This document shows positions 1-8,184 of a stretch of 64,000 nt of DNA, piece by piece; the first letter of the stretch is position 1, and each line of letters begins with the position of its first letter. Made by a program: the position numbers and the translations under genes. Below the pieces are notes generated by a model. That model was not told the origin of the DNA. It did not search any database and saw nothing but the letters and a program-made list of their open reading frames with translations. Source of the DNA: CAWIHK01 sp963835935 (lineage in GTDB: Bacteria; Bacteroidota; Ignavibacteria; UBA10030; CAVZMI01); NCBI GenBank assembly GCA_963835935.1, contig CAWIHK010000001.1:930001-994000 (forward strand), given 5' to 3'.

Positions 1-121
1 GTATAGCTTGATAAAATCCCTCGGGATTTTGAATTTTGTCAATACTCGCGAATATAAAAACGACACCTAATACCATTCGTACTAATGCCGCAGTCAATTC
101 TCGAATTTGATGAGTAGGCAT
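1..121 (-). CDS. DoxX/MauE-like membrane protein, 5' part only
   Basis: Only the first 40 codons lie in the window; the gene runs off the left edge. The start ATG (119-121) sits 4 nt after the stop of the rhodanese gene, so it is the next gene of the same minus-strand operon. The visible residues form a first transmembrane helix followed by the signature FIFASIDKIQNPEGFYQAI, which is typical of DoxX and MauE family proteins (four-helix membrane proteins involved in thiol or quinone redox chemistry). MauE together with thioredoxin-like partners supports disulfide chemistry in methylamine dehydrogenase maturation; whether that applies here is inference. Family assignment rests on a short stretch. 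Confidence 0.7.
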   Translation of the reverse strand, partial: MPTHQIRELTAALVRMVLGVVFIFASIDKIQNPEGFYQAI

Positions 122-125
122 GTCG

Positions 126-605
126 TCACCTTTGAATCGGATATTGTTGGGCCGACCATTCTTTCCATCCGCCAAAAAAGATTTTTACTTTTGAATACCC
201 CAATAAGGAAATTTTGGCCGCAAGTTCTATGCTCGAATTGCATTCACTTCCATCGCAATAAATAATCAATTGGGAATCTTTATTCAACGCTGAAAGGACA
301 TCCATTTTTTCTGACAATTGCTTCAAGGGAATATTGATTGCACCTTTGATATGTCCCTGTTTATAGTCGAACTCATGGCGTGCATCGATAAAAATAGCCG
401 TTCCCTCGTCGAAATATTGTTTAGCGGTTTCAATCGGAATCATTGTTGGAGCAGTATCGCGGTTAGAATGTGATGGACTAGAAATTTTATCATTATATGC
501 CGGATTAAAAAACCCTTTTTGATAAATTGCTGTATATGAAAATCCCAGAGCGGCAGAGAAACAGACGATAGCAACAGCCTGGCGCACAGCGGGAGAATAC
601 TTCAT
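126..605 (-). CDS. Membrane-anchored rhodanese-like protein
   Basis: 159 residues. An N-terminal hydrophobic segment (about residues 8-28) anchors or exports the protein, and a single rhodanese domain follows (about 55-155). Visible family features are the FIDARHEFDYKQGHIKGAINIP region (CH2A-type motif) and the active-site loop IIYCDGSECNSS with the persulfide-carrying Cys. Single-domain rhodaneses move sulfane sulfur or act on redox thiols; the location here would be periplasmic. The start codon overlaps the stop of the upstream DUF1573 gene by one base (TAATG), indicating translational coupling, and a DoxX/MauE-like gene follows 4 nt downstream. The trio DUF1573-rhodanese-DoxX suggests an envelope sulfur or thiol function; the substrate cannot be read from the sequence. 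Confidence 0.85.
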   Translation of the reverse strand: MKYSPAVRQAVAIVCFSAALGFSYTAIYQKGFFNPAYNDKISSPSHSNRDTAPTMIPIETAKQYFDEGTAIFIDARHEFDYKQGHIKGAINIPLKQLSEKMDVLSALNKDSQLIIYCDGSECNSSIELAAKISLLGYSKVKIFFGGWKEWSAQQYPIQR

Positions 606-1300
606 TAGGGGTTTACTCCGATATAAGTCACCTTCATTACCAATGATGGTTGATTCTTGCTGGAAAGGTTGATCTGGAATTCCGATTGTGTATATCCGGC
701 GCTTAATGCTGTAACGATCAATTCAGGATTGGCGATTTCATTTGGTTTTATCGTGCTTTTATCTATGTTTATAACGAGATTTTGGGAATTACTGTTCGGT
801 TTACTGAGCATCAGTGTCTGAGACGATATATTCTTTAAACTGAGTATTTTTTTTACAGATGAACCAACGACGATATTACCCAACCAGACATTATACATTT
901 TATCAGTGGGTTCTATTTCTGTTTTGACAAAACATTGTAAGTTTATAACAACAGATGGGGACTGGGGGTCATTCGATTCAATAATAACTTGTTTTTTTTC
1001 TTCACCCTGAAATCCGGTGGAATTAAATTCTACATCGATATTCGATCGTTCTGAAGGCGGCAGAGTTTTCTGAGGTTTTGTAACAGTGGTGCAACCGCAC
1101 GGAGCTTCAACGTCTTTTATGATAAGATCATTTGTCCCGGAATTCCTGATGAGAATAGTGATTTTCTTTGTTTGGCCCTGATAGATTGTTCCGAGATTGA
1201 AATTGCTATTCTCGAGAGATAATTTCGGTTGACTGACAAGTGGATAAGAAGGTACCAAGAACCAAAATAAAAGTGTTAATAGACTTAAGAGTCGATTCAT
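605..1300 (-). CDS. DUF1573 domain exported protein
   Basis: 231 residues with a classical signal peptide (hydrophobic residues 4-22). Residues about 27-125 match the DUF1573 domain: FNLGTIYQGQ at the start, then IRNSGTNDLIIKDVEAPCGCTT with the conserved CGC(T) turn, and the SNDPQSP strand. This is an immunoglobulin-like beta-sandwich found in exported proteins of Bacteroidota and relatives, with no established enzyme activity. A second weaker repeat of the same fold appears to follow (about 130-230, LKNISSQTLMLSKPNSN). It is the first gene of the minus-strand operon with rhodanese and DoxX, diverging from the TlpA gene. No good Shine-Dalgarno precedes the ATG, and a TATAAT-like hexamer lies so close that a very short leader is possible. 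Confidence 0.85.
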   Translation of the reverse strand: MNRLLSLLTLLFWFLVPSYPLVSQPKLSLENSNFNLGTIYQGQTKKITILIRNSGTNDLIIKDVEAPCGCTTVTKPQKTLPPSERSNIDVEFNSTGFQGEEKKQVIIESNDPQSPSVVINLQCFVKTEIEPTDKMYNVWLGNIVVGSSVKKILSLKNISSQTLMLSKPNSNSQNLVINIDKSTIKPNEIANPELIVTALSAGYTQSEFQINLSSKNQPSLVMKVTYIGVNP

Positions 1301-1398
1301 GGTTTATTTATTATAATGAATAAAGCCCGCTTTTAACAGACAAATATAGAATAGAATTCATCAAAAAGAAAGCATCGTCACAAAAAAATGAAATACGA

Positions 1399-1427
1399 TT
1401 GACTTTGTGCTAATTATTTTGTATAAA
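1399..1427 (+). promoter_or_regulatory. Sigma-70 type promoter for the TlpA gene
   Basis: TTGACT (1399-1404) and TATAAA (1422-1427) are separated by exactly 17 bp, 31 bp upstream of the thioredoxin start codon. This is a near-consensus housekeeping promoter and probably also serves the large downstream gene 18 nt behind the TlpA stop. Confidence 0.6.
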
Positions 1428-1458
1428 CCATACGACTCATCAAAGTTATTCAAAAAGA

Positions 1459-1977
1459 ATGAAAGTTTTTATGTTCGATCGAAAACCGTGGCTTCTGGTT
1501 TTCTTAATAATGCCTTTTCAGATCTCCGTTGGTCAAACAACGGCTTCAAAAGATTTTAATAATTTTGTGCTCAAAGATTTCGATGGAGTACGCCACGAAT
1601 TACGCACAATTGTTGATTCAAATAAAGTAGTGGTAATGAGTTTTTGGGCATCTTGGTGTAATCCATGCTGTAGGGAACTGAAAGAATTAAAGAGCATCTA
1701 TAAAAAATATCACAGCCAGGGTTTGGAAATCCTTGGAGTCGACATCGATGCGAGTGAAACTCTTTTTAAAGCGAAGAGATTTGTAATGCAGGAACAATTC
1801 CAGTTCATAGTAGTACATGATGCATTGGCTGAAGTAAAAAATAAATATAATGTCTCAACGATACCTAGAATGTTTATTTTTGATGCCAAAGGGATGCTTT
1901 GTTACGATCATCAAGGATATAAAGATATAGCGTTGATAGAGAGTGAGATCGATACTTTATTAAAATCATTGCATTAG
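1459..1977 (+). CDS. TlpA/ResA-type thioredoxin-like protein
   Basis: 172 residues. An N-terminal hydrophobic segment (about 12-26) is a signal peptide or anchor, followed by a thioredoxin fold of the AhpC-TSA/TlpA kind. The active site is WASWCNPCCREL, a CxxC with the WC.PC spacing typical of TlpA and ResA, which reduce disulfides of apocytochromes or copper-centre proteins in the periplasm. The cis-Pro loop is at VSTIPRMFIFD. A TTGACT-17-TATAAA promoter lies 31 bp upstream. The large Ig-repeat gene begins 18 nt after the stop. A haem-binding cytochrome fusion is encoded 3.7 kb downstream, so cytochrome maturation is a reasonable but unproven role. Confidence 0.88.
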   Translation: MKVFMFDRKPWLLVFLIMPFQISVGQTTASKDFNNFVLKDFDGVRHELRTIVDSNKVVVMSFWASWCNPCCRELKELKSIYKKYHSQGLEILGVDIDASETLFKAKRFVMQEQFQFIVVHDALAEVKNKYNVSTIPRMFIFDAKGMLCYDHQGYKDIALIESEIDTLLKSLH

Positions 1978-1995
1978 AACGGAGTGAATTTTTAC

Positions 1996-4900
1996 ATGTC
2001 CTCATATTCCCGCCTCAACATATTTTATTTTTTTCTCTTCACCGTCTTTTTCTTTTTACTCACCGAGCCGACTCCCGCTATTAATAAAAAGCGCGTAGCC
2101 CTTTTTCAGATCAATGCCGTAAATACAAGCGAAGTGTACGCTCAGAAAATGTTTTCTGAACTGCAAGGTGCATTGACTATTAGTAAAAAGCTGTCGCTTG
2201 CTTCCGAGAAGAAAGAAGAATTGTTGAAGAAAATTGAAGAAATGAAAAAAGCCGGTTGTACAGAAGCTGAATGCCTTACAAATGCAGGCATTGAACTTGA
2301 TGTTGAAAAAATATTGGCAGGGGAACTCCGACAGATGCCGGAAGGATATTTTGAGTTAGATATGAGGATGGTTGATGTTCTTCTTGGTGAATATGAATTT
2401 GCTTATGAAACGATTAAAGGCGAAGGAGTTAACGACTTTAATAAAATGGCGCGAAGCGCTGTAGACATGATCGACTCAAAGATCCTCATCGAACCAAGTG
2501 TCCAATATATGGTTGGCGACAGTTCAGTTATTATAGATGCCGGAGCTGATCTCGGGATTAAAAAAGGCATGCGATTTAATGTCATCCGGATCCTCAGCGT
2601 ACAAAAGGATGGGAGAGGGAAGATCATTTTTAGGAAGGAAGAAAAAGTTGGTGAGATAGAAATCATCGTTGTACAAGCGTTGGGATCAAGCGCCAAGATC
2701 ACCAGTCAAGTAATCCCTTTTGAGGTCGGTGATCTGGCGACGGCTCTTACTTCAACAGAAAAAATTGATGAACCTCCAAAAATCATTCATTCTCCTGTTG
2801 TGGCTAGCGTTCAAGGAAAGGAGATATTGATTCAAGCAAATATTGTTGGCGATAACAAAATTGAAGCGGCCTCGTTATTGTTTCGTAATAAAACGGATGG
2901 GCAATATGGATCGATCCCTTTGGTAAACACTGAAAAAGATAAATACAGTGCGATAATTCCTGCAACCAGTATTAAAAATGATAAAATTGAATACTACCTT
3001 ACTGCGGTCGACTCGAAGGGATTGATGACCGAGAAGAAGGATGATTTTAAAAAACCATTTTCAGTGATGATATTGGTTGATAAAGAACCACCATCGCTTG
3101 AACACTCCCCAGTTTTGGAAGCAAATTCGGACGAACAGATCGTAATACGGGCACAAGCTAAAGACAATGTGAAGGTTTCCCGTGTTGTTGTATACTATAA
3201 AAGAAAAGAAGAGAATACTTACAAATCATTAGATCTTGTCTGGCAAGGAAGTAATGCTTATGCCGTTTTTCTCCCGGAAATTGTCACGATAGATGCAAAA
3301 TTAATCGATTATTATCTTGTCGCCATCGATCAAGCTGGAAATTCAAAAATGGTTGGCTCGCTTTCACAACCCTTTAAGATTAATATGCTTGCGCGTGATA
3401 CTCAAGGACCGCAAATAACTCATTCGCCGCTGCGCACGTACAGCATTGATAATCTTTTGATGATCGACGCGCAAATTTCTGACACCAGCGGCGTCGCTGA
3501 GGCAGCAGTGTTTTTCAAGACTGAATATGAATTCAAATACCAAAAATTCCCATTGATGCAAATTATTAAAAACCATTACCAGGCAGTGATCACAAAGGAT
3601 TTGAAGAACATCAACAATGCCAAATTGCAATACTATATCTGGGCGGCCGATATTTATAAGAATGAGCAAACATTCGGAAGCAATGATGCGCCTATTGTAG
3701 TTCTGCCAAAGACAAGCGCTCCTTCAATAGCACTCAAAGAAAGCGATGATTCCCGTCCTCCGTTTGTTTTTCATATTCCACCGATCAATATGAGTAAAAA
3801 GGGTCTTGGATATCCCATGATAGTCTTTGTTGATGATGAATCCGATATTGGCAGCGTGATTGCCTACATACGAGGCACCGGAGAGCAACAATATCGACAA
3901 CTACAATTACGAAAACTTGGCGGGGGTTGGTACGGGGATTTTATATCGAAAGAAATTCAACCGCTGACTTATTATATAGTATGTAAAGATGTTTTTGATA
4001 ATACGACACTTATCGGCGATGAATCGGATCCTATTATTATTAGGCCTGACGAAATTATTAGTGGAAACTATAAATACGCTATAGGGCATCAGTCGATAAT
4101 AGATCCCTTAGAGGTCCAGTTTTTGACTCCGAAAGAGTTACGAGATTTAGGACCATTGAAGGGTACTGACATCGACATGGAAAAAATCATTCTATCGAGC
4201 GCTGAAGAGAATCTCCATTTTGAAGGAATTGTATGGGGATCGCGTGAATGCGAATCAGCCTTTATTAATACTGTGCGGGCTGATTTCTTTCCGCCTGGTC
4301 CGGAGGAATTAAAACTCGTTCCATCAGCGAAGTGGATACAAAAATTTGTTTGTGATGTCCCTACGCCGGCTAATGGAGCAGAACTTGTTATCATGGCTAC
4401 AGATATAGGGGGTGTGTGTTCTTATAAAAAGTTCGGAATTACGAATCCATTAAAAACAGCGCCGCTCAGTATTGTTGAACACACAATTTACAAAGGTAGT
4501 ATGAAAATATCGATTCTTGAGCCGTCTATCCGCGAACAAGGAGATACTGTGAAGGTTGTTGGCTCTCAGGCAAGCCTTAAGATCGTAGGAAGAATCGTTT
4601 CGCAATCCGGAATACGTGGTGTATTAGTTAATGCTCAAAATGCAATCATAGCCATTGACGATAAAACTACTGTGAAATTTGAGAGATTGATACCGTTGAA
4701 TAACGGTATTAATTTTGTCCATGTGAAGGCAATAGGAAACAATGGTGAGACTCAGGATCTTAAATTTAAAATTAATTTGATCAAGTCAGCGGCGAAGATT
4801 GTCGATAAAATACCGCCGTCGATTGAAATCCTCATTCCCCATAATAATCAGATGCTTAACAATGAGAAATTATTTGTCAGAGCACGTGTTACAGATAATC

Positions 4901-5397
4901 AAAAAATCGATGAAATTAAAATACAGGTTGGCAATACTGAAAAACCTAACGTAAAGTACACTCGCGAAAACGATGGAACGGTTCTCATAGAAGATACCGT
5001 GATTGTTGCGGAGGGGAAAAATTTAATTCAAATCACAGCTTCAAGCGGTCGACAATCGGCAACAAAATCGGTGGAAGTCAATTATAAAAAGAATATCGAA
5101 CTTCCCAGGATTTTTGTCATTTCTCCAAGCGGCGAATCAGTAAATGAAACTTCTATAGCGCTTAATTTTAATGTGATGAATTTCCGTACTGGGATGAAGG
5201 TGAGTGTGAAGCTCAACGGGGACGTTGTACAGCCTGATCTTGCAGTTGGGAAAACCACCCCCATTGAAATTAATAAACCTGTAGAATTTATTTGTCCTGT
5301 TAAAATAAAACAGGGGGTAAATAAAATTACGATTTCGGTCTCTAACGATGAAGTAAATAACTCGTTAGAAAAAAGTGTAAGCTGTGTATTGCCCTAA
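1996..5397 (+). CDS. Large exported protein: FlgT/CsgG-like head plus Ig-like repeats
   Basis: 1133 residues if translation begins at ATG 1996, which has GGAG 11 nt upstream; a GTG at 1984 overlaps that GGAG and is less likely. A signal peptide (about 8-28) is followed by a CsgG/FlgT-like region (KKRVALFQINAVN..., about 30-135) and then GADLGIKKGMRFNVIR, a FlgT C-terminal-type beta domain. From about residue 260 there are repeated Ig-like modules with the phrase IEYYLTAVDSKG / LIDYYLVAIDQAGN / LQYYIWAADIYKN, which recur at about 90-110 residue spacing. No catalytic motif is visible. The C-terminus is abrupt: the stop TAA at 5395-5397 is followed in the same frame by another copy of the last domain (see next feature). 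Function unknown; cell-envelope or surface structural protein by architecture. Confidence 0.75.
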   Translation: MSSYSRLNIFYFFLFTVFFFLLTEPTPAINKKRVALFQINAVNTSEVYAQKMFSELQGALTISKKLSLASEKKEELLKKIEEMKKAGCTEAECLTNAGIELDVEKILAGELRQMPEGYFELDMRMVDVLLGEYEFAYETIKGEGVNDFNKMARSAVDMIDSKILIEPSVQYMVGDSSVIIDAGADLGIKKGMRFNVIRILSVQKDGRGKIIFRKEEKVGEIEIIVVQALGSSAKITSQVIPFEVGDLATALTSTEKIDEPPKIIHSPVVASVQGKEILIQANIVGDNKIEAASLLFRNKTDGQYGSIPLVNTEKDKYSAIIPATSIKNDKIEYYLTAVDSKGLMTEKKDDFKKPFSVMILVDKEPPSLEHSPVLEANSDEQIVIRAQAKDNVKVSRVVVYYKRKEENTYKSLDLVWQGSNAYAVFLPEIVTIDAKLIDYYLVAIDQAGNSKMVGSLSQPFKINMLARDTQGPQITHSPLRTYSIDNLLMIDAQISDTSGVAEAAVFFKTEYEFKYQKFPLMQIIKNHYQAVITKDLKNINNAKLQYYIWAADIYKNEQTFGSNDAPIVVLPKTSAPSIALKESDDSRPPFVFHIPPINMSKKGLGYPMIVFVDDESDIGSVIAYIRGTGEQQYRQLQLRKLGGGWYGDFISKEIQPLTYYIVCKDVFDNTTLIGDESDPIIIRPDEIISGNYKYAIGHQSIIDPLEVQFLTPKELRDLGPLKGTDIDMEKIILSSAEENLHFEGIVWGSRECESAFINTVRADFFPPGPEELKLVPSAKWIQKFVCDVPTPANGAELVIMATDIGGVCSYKKFGITNPLKTAPLSIVEHTIYKGSMKISILEPSIREQGDTVKVVGSQASLKIVGRIVSQSGIRGVLVNAQNAIIAIDDKTTVKFERLIPLNNGINFVHVKAIGNNGETQDLKFKINLIKSAAKIVDKIPPSIEILIPHNNQMLNNEKLFVRARVTDNQKIDEIKIQVGNTEKPNVKYTRENDGTVLIEDTVIVAEGKNLIQITASSGRQSATKSVEVNYKKNIELPRIFVISPSGESVNETSIALNFNVMNFRTGMKVSVKLNGDVVQPDLAVGKTTPIEINKPVEFICPVKIKQGVNKITISVSNDEVNNSLEKSVSCVLP

Positions 5398-5682
5398 AAC
5401 ATTGTTACTGAAACCCATGATTCTGTTGTTAACAAGAGTAAGATAGAATTACGTTTCTTGATTGTAAATATTATTGATGGAGAATCAATTGCTGTCTTGG
5501 TTAACGGGAAACGATTAGAGCAAAACCGTGGAATATTACTGGCGCGTGATGAAGTAAAACCGATTGAATGTACAAGATTGGTTACGTTGGAGCATGGGAT
5601 TAATACTGTTCCGCAAGACGGCGTTACGCATGAAGCTAAGATGAAAGCGGTGAATTCATTTTTGTGCGGAAGTAAAGCATAG
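5398..5682 (+). pseudogene. Detached C-terminal Ig-like domain of the preceding gene
   Basis: Reading straight through the TAA at 5395-5397 gives 94 further sense codons in the same frame, ending at TAG 5680-5682. The peptide resembles the last domain before the stop: IELRFLIVNIIDGES...LVNGKRLEQ aligns with IALNFNVMNFRTGMK...KLNGDVVQ, and LVTLEHGINTV with VKIKQGVNKITI. The segment has no start codon with a ribosome site of its own (the first ATT/GTG-like starts are unsupported). The simplest reading is a nonsense mutation that removed one terminal module; readthrough or a sequencing error are alternatives. Confidence 0.65.
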
Positions 5683-5707
5683 AATATAATCCAATCATGG
5701 ACGGCGA

Positions 5708-7231
5708 ATGAAAAAATATTACCTGCACTATCTTGTTTTGTTTTTTATTATTGCGCTGCTCTTCGCAGATAAGGCGTCGGGTAAATCCGATTCGGCATCA
5801 GCTCGCAAAATAAAAATTGAAATACTTTATACCCAGAACACAAACGGGGTTCTGGAAAATTGCGATTGTCCGGGAAGTCCGCTCGGCGGTTTGGATAAAC
5901 GGCTGACGCTTATGAAGCGTCTGGCAGATCGAGATAGTGTGCCGGCACTCTATCTCGACGGCGGTGATATCCTATCATCAAAAGGATTTCCGGCCAAAGA
6001 TCGTTTTGTTCTTCGAGCGTATGCCATGATACAATATGATGCCATCGGTGTCGGAGATCAAGAATTTATCAACGGTACTGAATTTCTGAGGGATCAAAAC
6101 AATCATCTTCACTTGCCATTCATCTCTTCATTCATGACAGCGAAGAGCGGTGTTTTACCTAAAATTCAAGAAATCATTATCAAGCAAGTAAAAGGCATTC
6201 GCTTCGGAATCATCAGCCTCATCAATAAGGAGCCATTTGATTTGATGGATCCGGAAAAAGTATCCGGAGTGATCATTGCAGATTATCTAAAAAGTCTACC
6301 GTCGTTAATAAAGAAAGTACGGAAAGAATCCGACATTGTGGTTGTATTATCGCACTTGGGATACAGTGAGGATATAAAAATTGCCAAGAAAAATTTGGAT
6401 ATCGATGTGATCATTGGCGCTCACACGCAAAATGTTCTCTCTTCACCAGAACGGTATGGTGAAACCATCATTGTGCAGGCAGGAAAAAATACAGAATTCG
6501 TCGGTCAATTATCATTGGAAATTGATGTTAAATCGAAAAAAATCGTAGATATGTCCGGCCAAATTCACCCAGTTCTTAAAGACATTCCCGGCGATTCCCT
6601 ACTGCAGGGGTTGATTGCTCATTATCAACGTGTAATCGCTTCTGATTTTAAGGAAAAAACTGATTCAACTGTATTATTGCTTCCTCCGGAATACAGCTTT
6701 ATCGAAAATCAGAAATGCATAAACTGCCATAAATATCAGGGCAGCGTTTTTGGAAAAGATCCTCACTCTTGCTCGTACGAATCATTGCTACTTGTCAACT
6801 CTGGCGATCGTGCAGAATGTTTGTCGTGCCATAAAACTGATAAAGGGCATTTCCAAACACACTTTAACGAATCATCTTCGGAACAAGCAGCTGGCTTTGG
6901 ATGTGTTGAATGCCATTACACGAAGAAAGAGCACTTGGAAGGTAAAAAGGCAACCGTCCAGCCAATTACAGAACAGACATGCGTGCGATGTCATAATCAA
7001 GAAATAAATCCCACTTTTAATTTTGCATCTTCATTGACTAAGATGAACCATCGAATGAAGATAATGGATGAATATATCGTCCAACGGGGAGATTATCTCA
7101 GCAAAATAGCATCTTTTCTCTATCGCGATATGCTTAAATGGCGAAGGATATACAATTTAAATAAAAAAATCATCAACGATCCCAATCTAATTTATCCAAA
7201 TCAAAAACTTCGCGTCGATGTTGACAGATGA
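5708..7231 (+). CDS. Fusion: degenerate metallophosphatase, tetrahaem cytochrome, LysM
   Basis: 507 residues. An N-terminal hydrophobic segment (8-25) is a signal or anchor. Residues about 35-300 have the UshA/SoxB-like metallophosphatase layout, with NCDCPGSPLGGLDKR near the start and LYLDGGDILSS. Several metal ligands are changed: the usual DxH reads NxN in YTQNTNG, GNHE reads GDQE, and the last HxH reads HTQ. Residues about 335-440 carry four CXXCH haem sites: CINCH, CLSCH, CVECH and CVRCH. Residues about 455-505 form a LysM domain (YIVQRGDYLSKIASFLY...YPNQKLRV). The family of CxC/GGL-type metallophosphatase-like proteins next to or fused with cytochromes is known in anaerobes; the LysM addition suggests attachment to peptidoglycan. 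An electron-transfer or sensory role is inferred. Confidence 0.8.
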   Translation: MKKYYLHYLVLFFIIALLFADKASGKSDSASARKIKIEILYTQNTNGVLENCDCPGSPLGGLDKRLTLMKRLADRDSVPALYLDGGDILSSKGFPAKDRFVLRAYAMIQYDAIGVGDQEFINGTEFLRDQNNHLHLPFISSFMTAKSGVLPKIQEIIIKQVKGIRFGIISLINKEPFDLMDPEKVSGVIIADYLKSLPSLIKKVRKESDIVVVLSHLGYSEDIKIAKKNLDIDVIIGAHTQNVLSSPERYGETIIVQAGKNTEFVGQLSLEIDVKSKKIVDMSGQIHPVLKDIPGDSLLQGLIAHYQRVIASDFKEKTDSTVLLLPPEYSFIENQKCINCHKYQGSVFGKDPHSCSYESLLLVNSGDRAECLSCHKTDKGHFQTHFNESSSEQAAGFGCVECHYTKKEHLEGKKATVQPITEQTCVRCHNQEINPTFNFASSLTKMNHRMKIMDEYIVQRGDYLSKIASFLYRDMLKWRRIYNLNKKIINDPNLIYPNQKLRVDVDR

Positions 7232-7246
7232 ATGGTCCTTCAAATA

Positions 7247-7277
7247 AAATCCTCCACTTCCCCTAAGTGGAGGATTT
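7247..7277. terminator. Bidirectional hairpin terminator
   Basis: A perfect 13-bp stem, AAATCCTCCACTT / AAGTGGAGGATTT, with a 5-nt CCCCT loop, 16 bp after the cytochrome fusion stop. Read on the minus strand it is followed by TTATTTG. It separates the plus-strand block from the minus-strand remnant and Spy-like gene. Confidence 0.6.
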
Positions 7278-7416
7278 CCATCACATCTTGATGACCAGAT
7301 CAGCTTTGTCGAGCGCAACTACAATATCCTGTTTTATTGCCTCATGAAATACAAAATGCCGCAAGAACGACATCAACATTGATGGCAGTCCGAAGGCTTC
7401 TCAATGTATGTTTTTA

Positions 7417-7509
7417 TTACTTGAGTGCGACAAGTTTACGGGCGCCCATGAATTCGTTTGCCGATAATTTGTAAAAATATATCCCATCAACTATGTTGGC
7501 TTTCTTAGC
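7417..7509 (-). pseudogene. Orphan T9SS C-terminal sorting-domain tail
   Basis: The last 30 codons before the stop at 7417-7419 read IAKKANIVDGIYFYKLSANE followed by FMGARKLVALK. This matches the end of a type IX secretion sorting domain (compare [13 protein letters not shown]...KKLVLLK in the gene ending at 47866). The longer open frame around it is a shadow of the Spy-like gene, and the two are in different frames. The tail has no body, so it is the remains of a deleted cargo gene or of a frameshifted fusion to the Spy-like protein. Confidence 0.55.
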
Positions 7510-7948
7510 GATCCGGACATTCTTCATGCATCGGTCTCTCCATTGGCCGCGGTATGTGTCGATGATGCTTTTGCATTTCTTCGAATTTTTTTTTCTGCTC
7601 GTCACTCAAGAGAGCCGAGATCTTTTCGTCTGTCTGTTTTCGTTGTTGCTCGATCTTTTTAAACATTTCCTGGCGCTGATTCTCTAACGAATCGATCATT
7701 TTCTCCATTTCCTGATGCTGTGCGTCAAAGATCTTCTGTATCTTCGCCGTCTGATCATCGGTAAGATTCAATCTGTCTTTCAGTTCACTTAGAAATATTT
7801 TTAGTGGCATCGGTCCGTCATGCGGCGGCATGTGAAAACCCGGCGGAGGCGGATAATCTTCAGGTTGGGCGAATGATAATGCTGGAACCATAAGTACGCT
7901 GATACTGAGTATCATTATGATGATTTTGATGATGTTCAAACGCTTCAT
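7505..7948 (-). CDS. Spy/CpxP-like periplasmic protein
   Basis: 147 residues with a signal peptide (about 5-27, cleavage near SFA|QPE). The mature part starts with a Pro/Gly-rich stretch (PPPPGFHMPPHDGPMP) and then consists of charged amphipathic helices containing the LTxxQ-type pattern LNLTDDQTAKIQKIFDAQHQEME and LLSDEQKKKFEEMQ, as in the Spy/CpxP/ZraP group. These proteins are ATP-independent periplasmic chaperones or metal-responsive modulators of the adjacent sensor kinase. A His/Pro-rich C-terminus (HHRHIPRPMERPMHEE) could bind metal. The gene diverges from a sensor histidine kinase, the usual arrangement for a sensor accessory. GTTAA repeats in the shared promoter region suggest control by the neighbouring response regulator. 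Confidence 0.8.
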   Translation of the reverse strand: MKRLNIIKIIIMILSISVLMVPALSFAQPEDYPPPPGFHMPPHDGPMPLKIFLSELKDRLNLTDDQTAKIQKIFDAQHQEMEKMIDSLENQRQEMFKKIEQQRKQTDEKISALLSDEQKKKFEEMQKHHRHIPRPMERPMHEECPDR

Positions 7949-8127
7949 AAAACCTCCAAATTAAAAAGTGAAACCATAATCGATGAATTGAGTAAAAGTG
8001 TTTTCATAGAATACAACATGATGAATCTCCCCTTAAACTTGATGTTGAACCTTTCGCATACAACCTACAATGATCCTGAATAAAATGAGTTAAGAAGAGG
8101 AAAAATATTTGTAAAGGATGAAAAGAG

Positions 8128-8145
8128 TTTGTTAAATTTGTTAAG
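8128..8145. promoter_or_regulatory. Candidate response-regulator site (GTTAA direct repeat)
   Basis: TTTGTTAAATTTGTTAAG contains two direct TTTGTTAA units 9 bp apart in the intergenic region between the Spy-like gene and the kinase. The same motif recurs three times at 10597-10624 before the EF-hand gene. Direct repeats about one helical turn apart are the usual layout of OmpR/CpxR-family sites (CpxR: GTAAA repeats). Assignment to this regulator is inference. Confidence 0.4.
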
Positions 8146-8184
8146 AATTCAAGAAGATGAGGGAATTGATCTGTATATTGAATC

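Noticed and set aside
1301..1330. TATAAT-like -10 for the DUF1573 operon
   Set aside because: The hexamer is present but no matching -35 at 16-18 bp; too close to the start codon to call with confidence.
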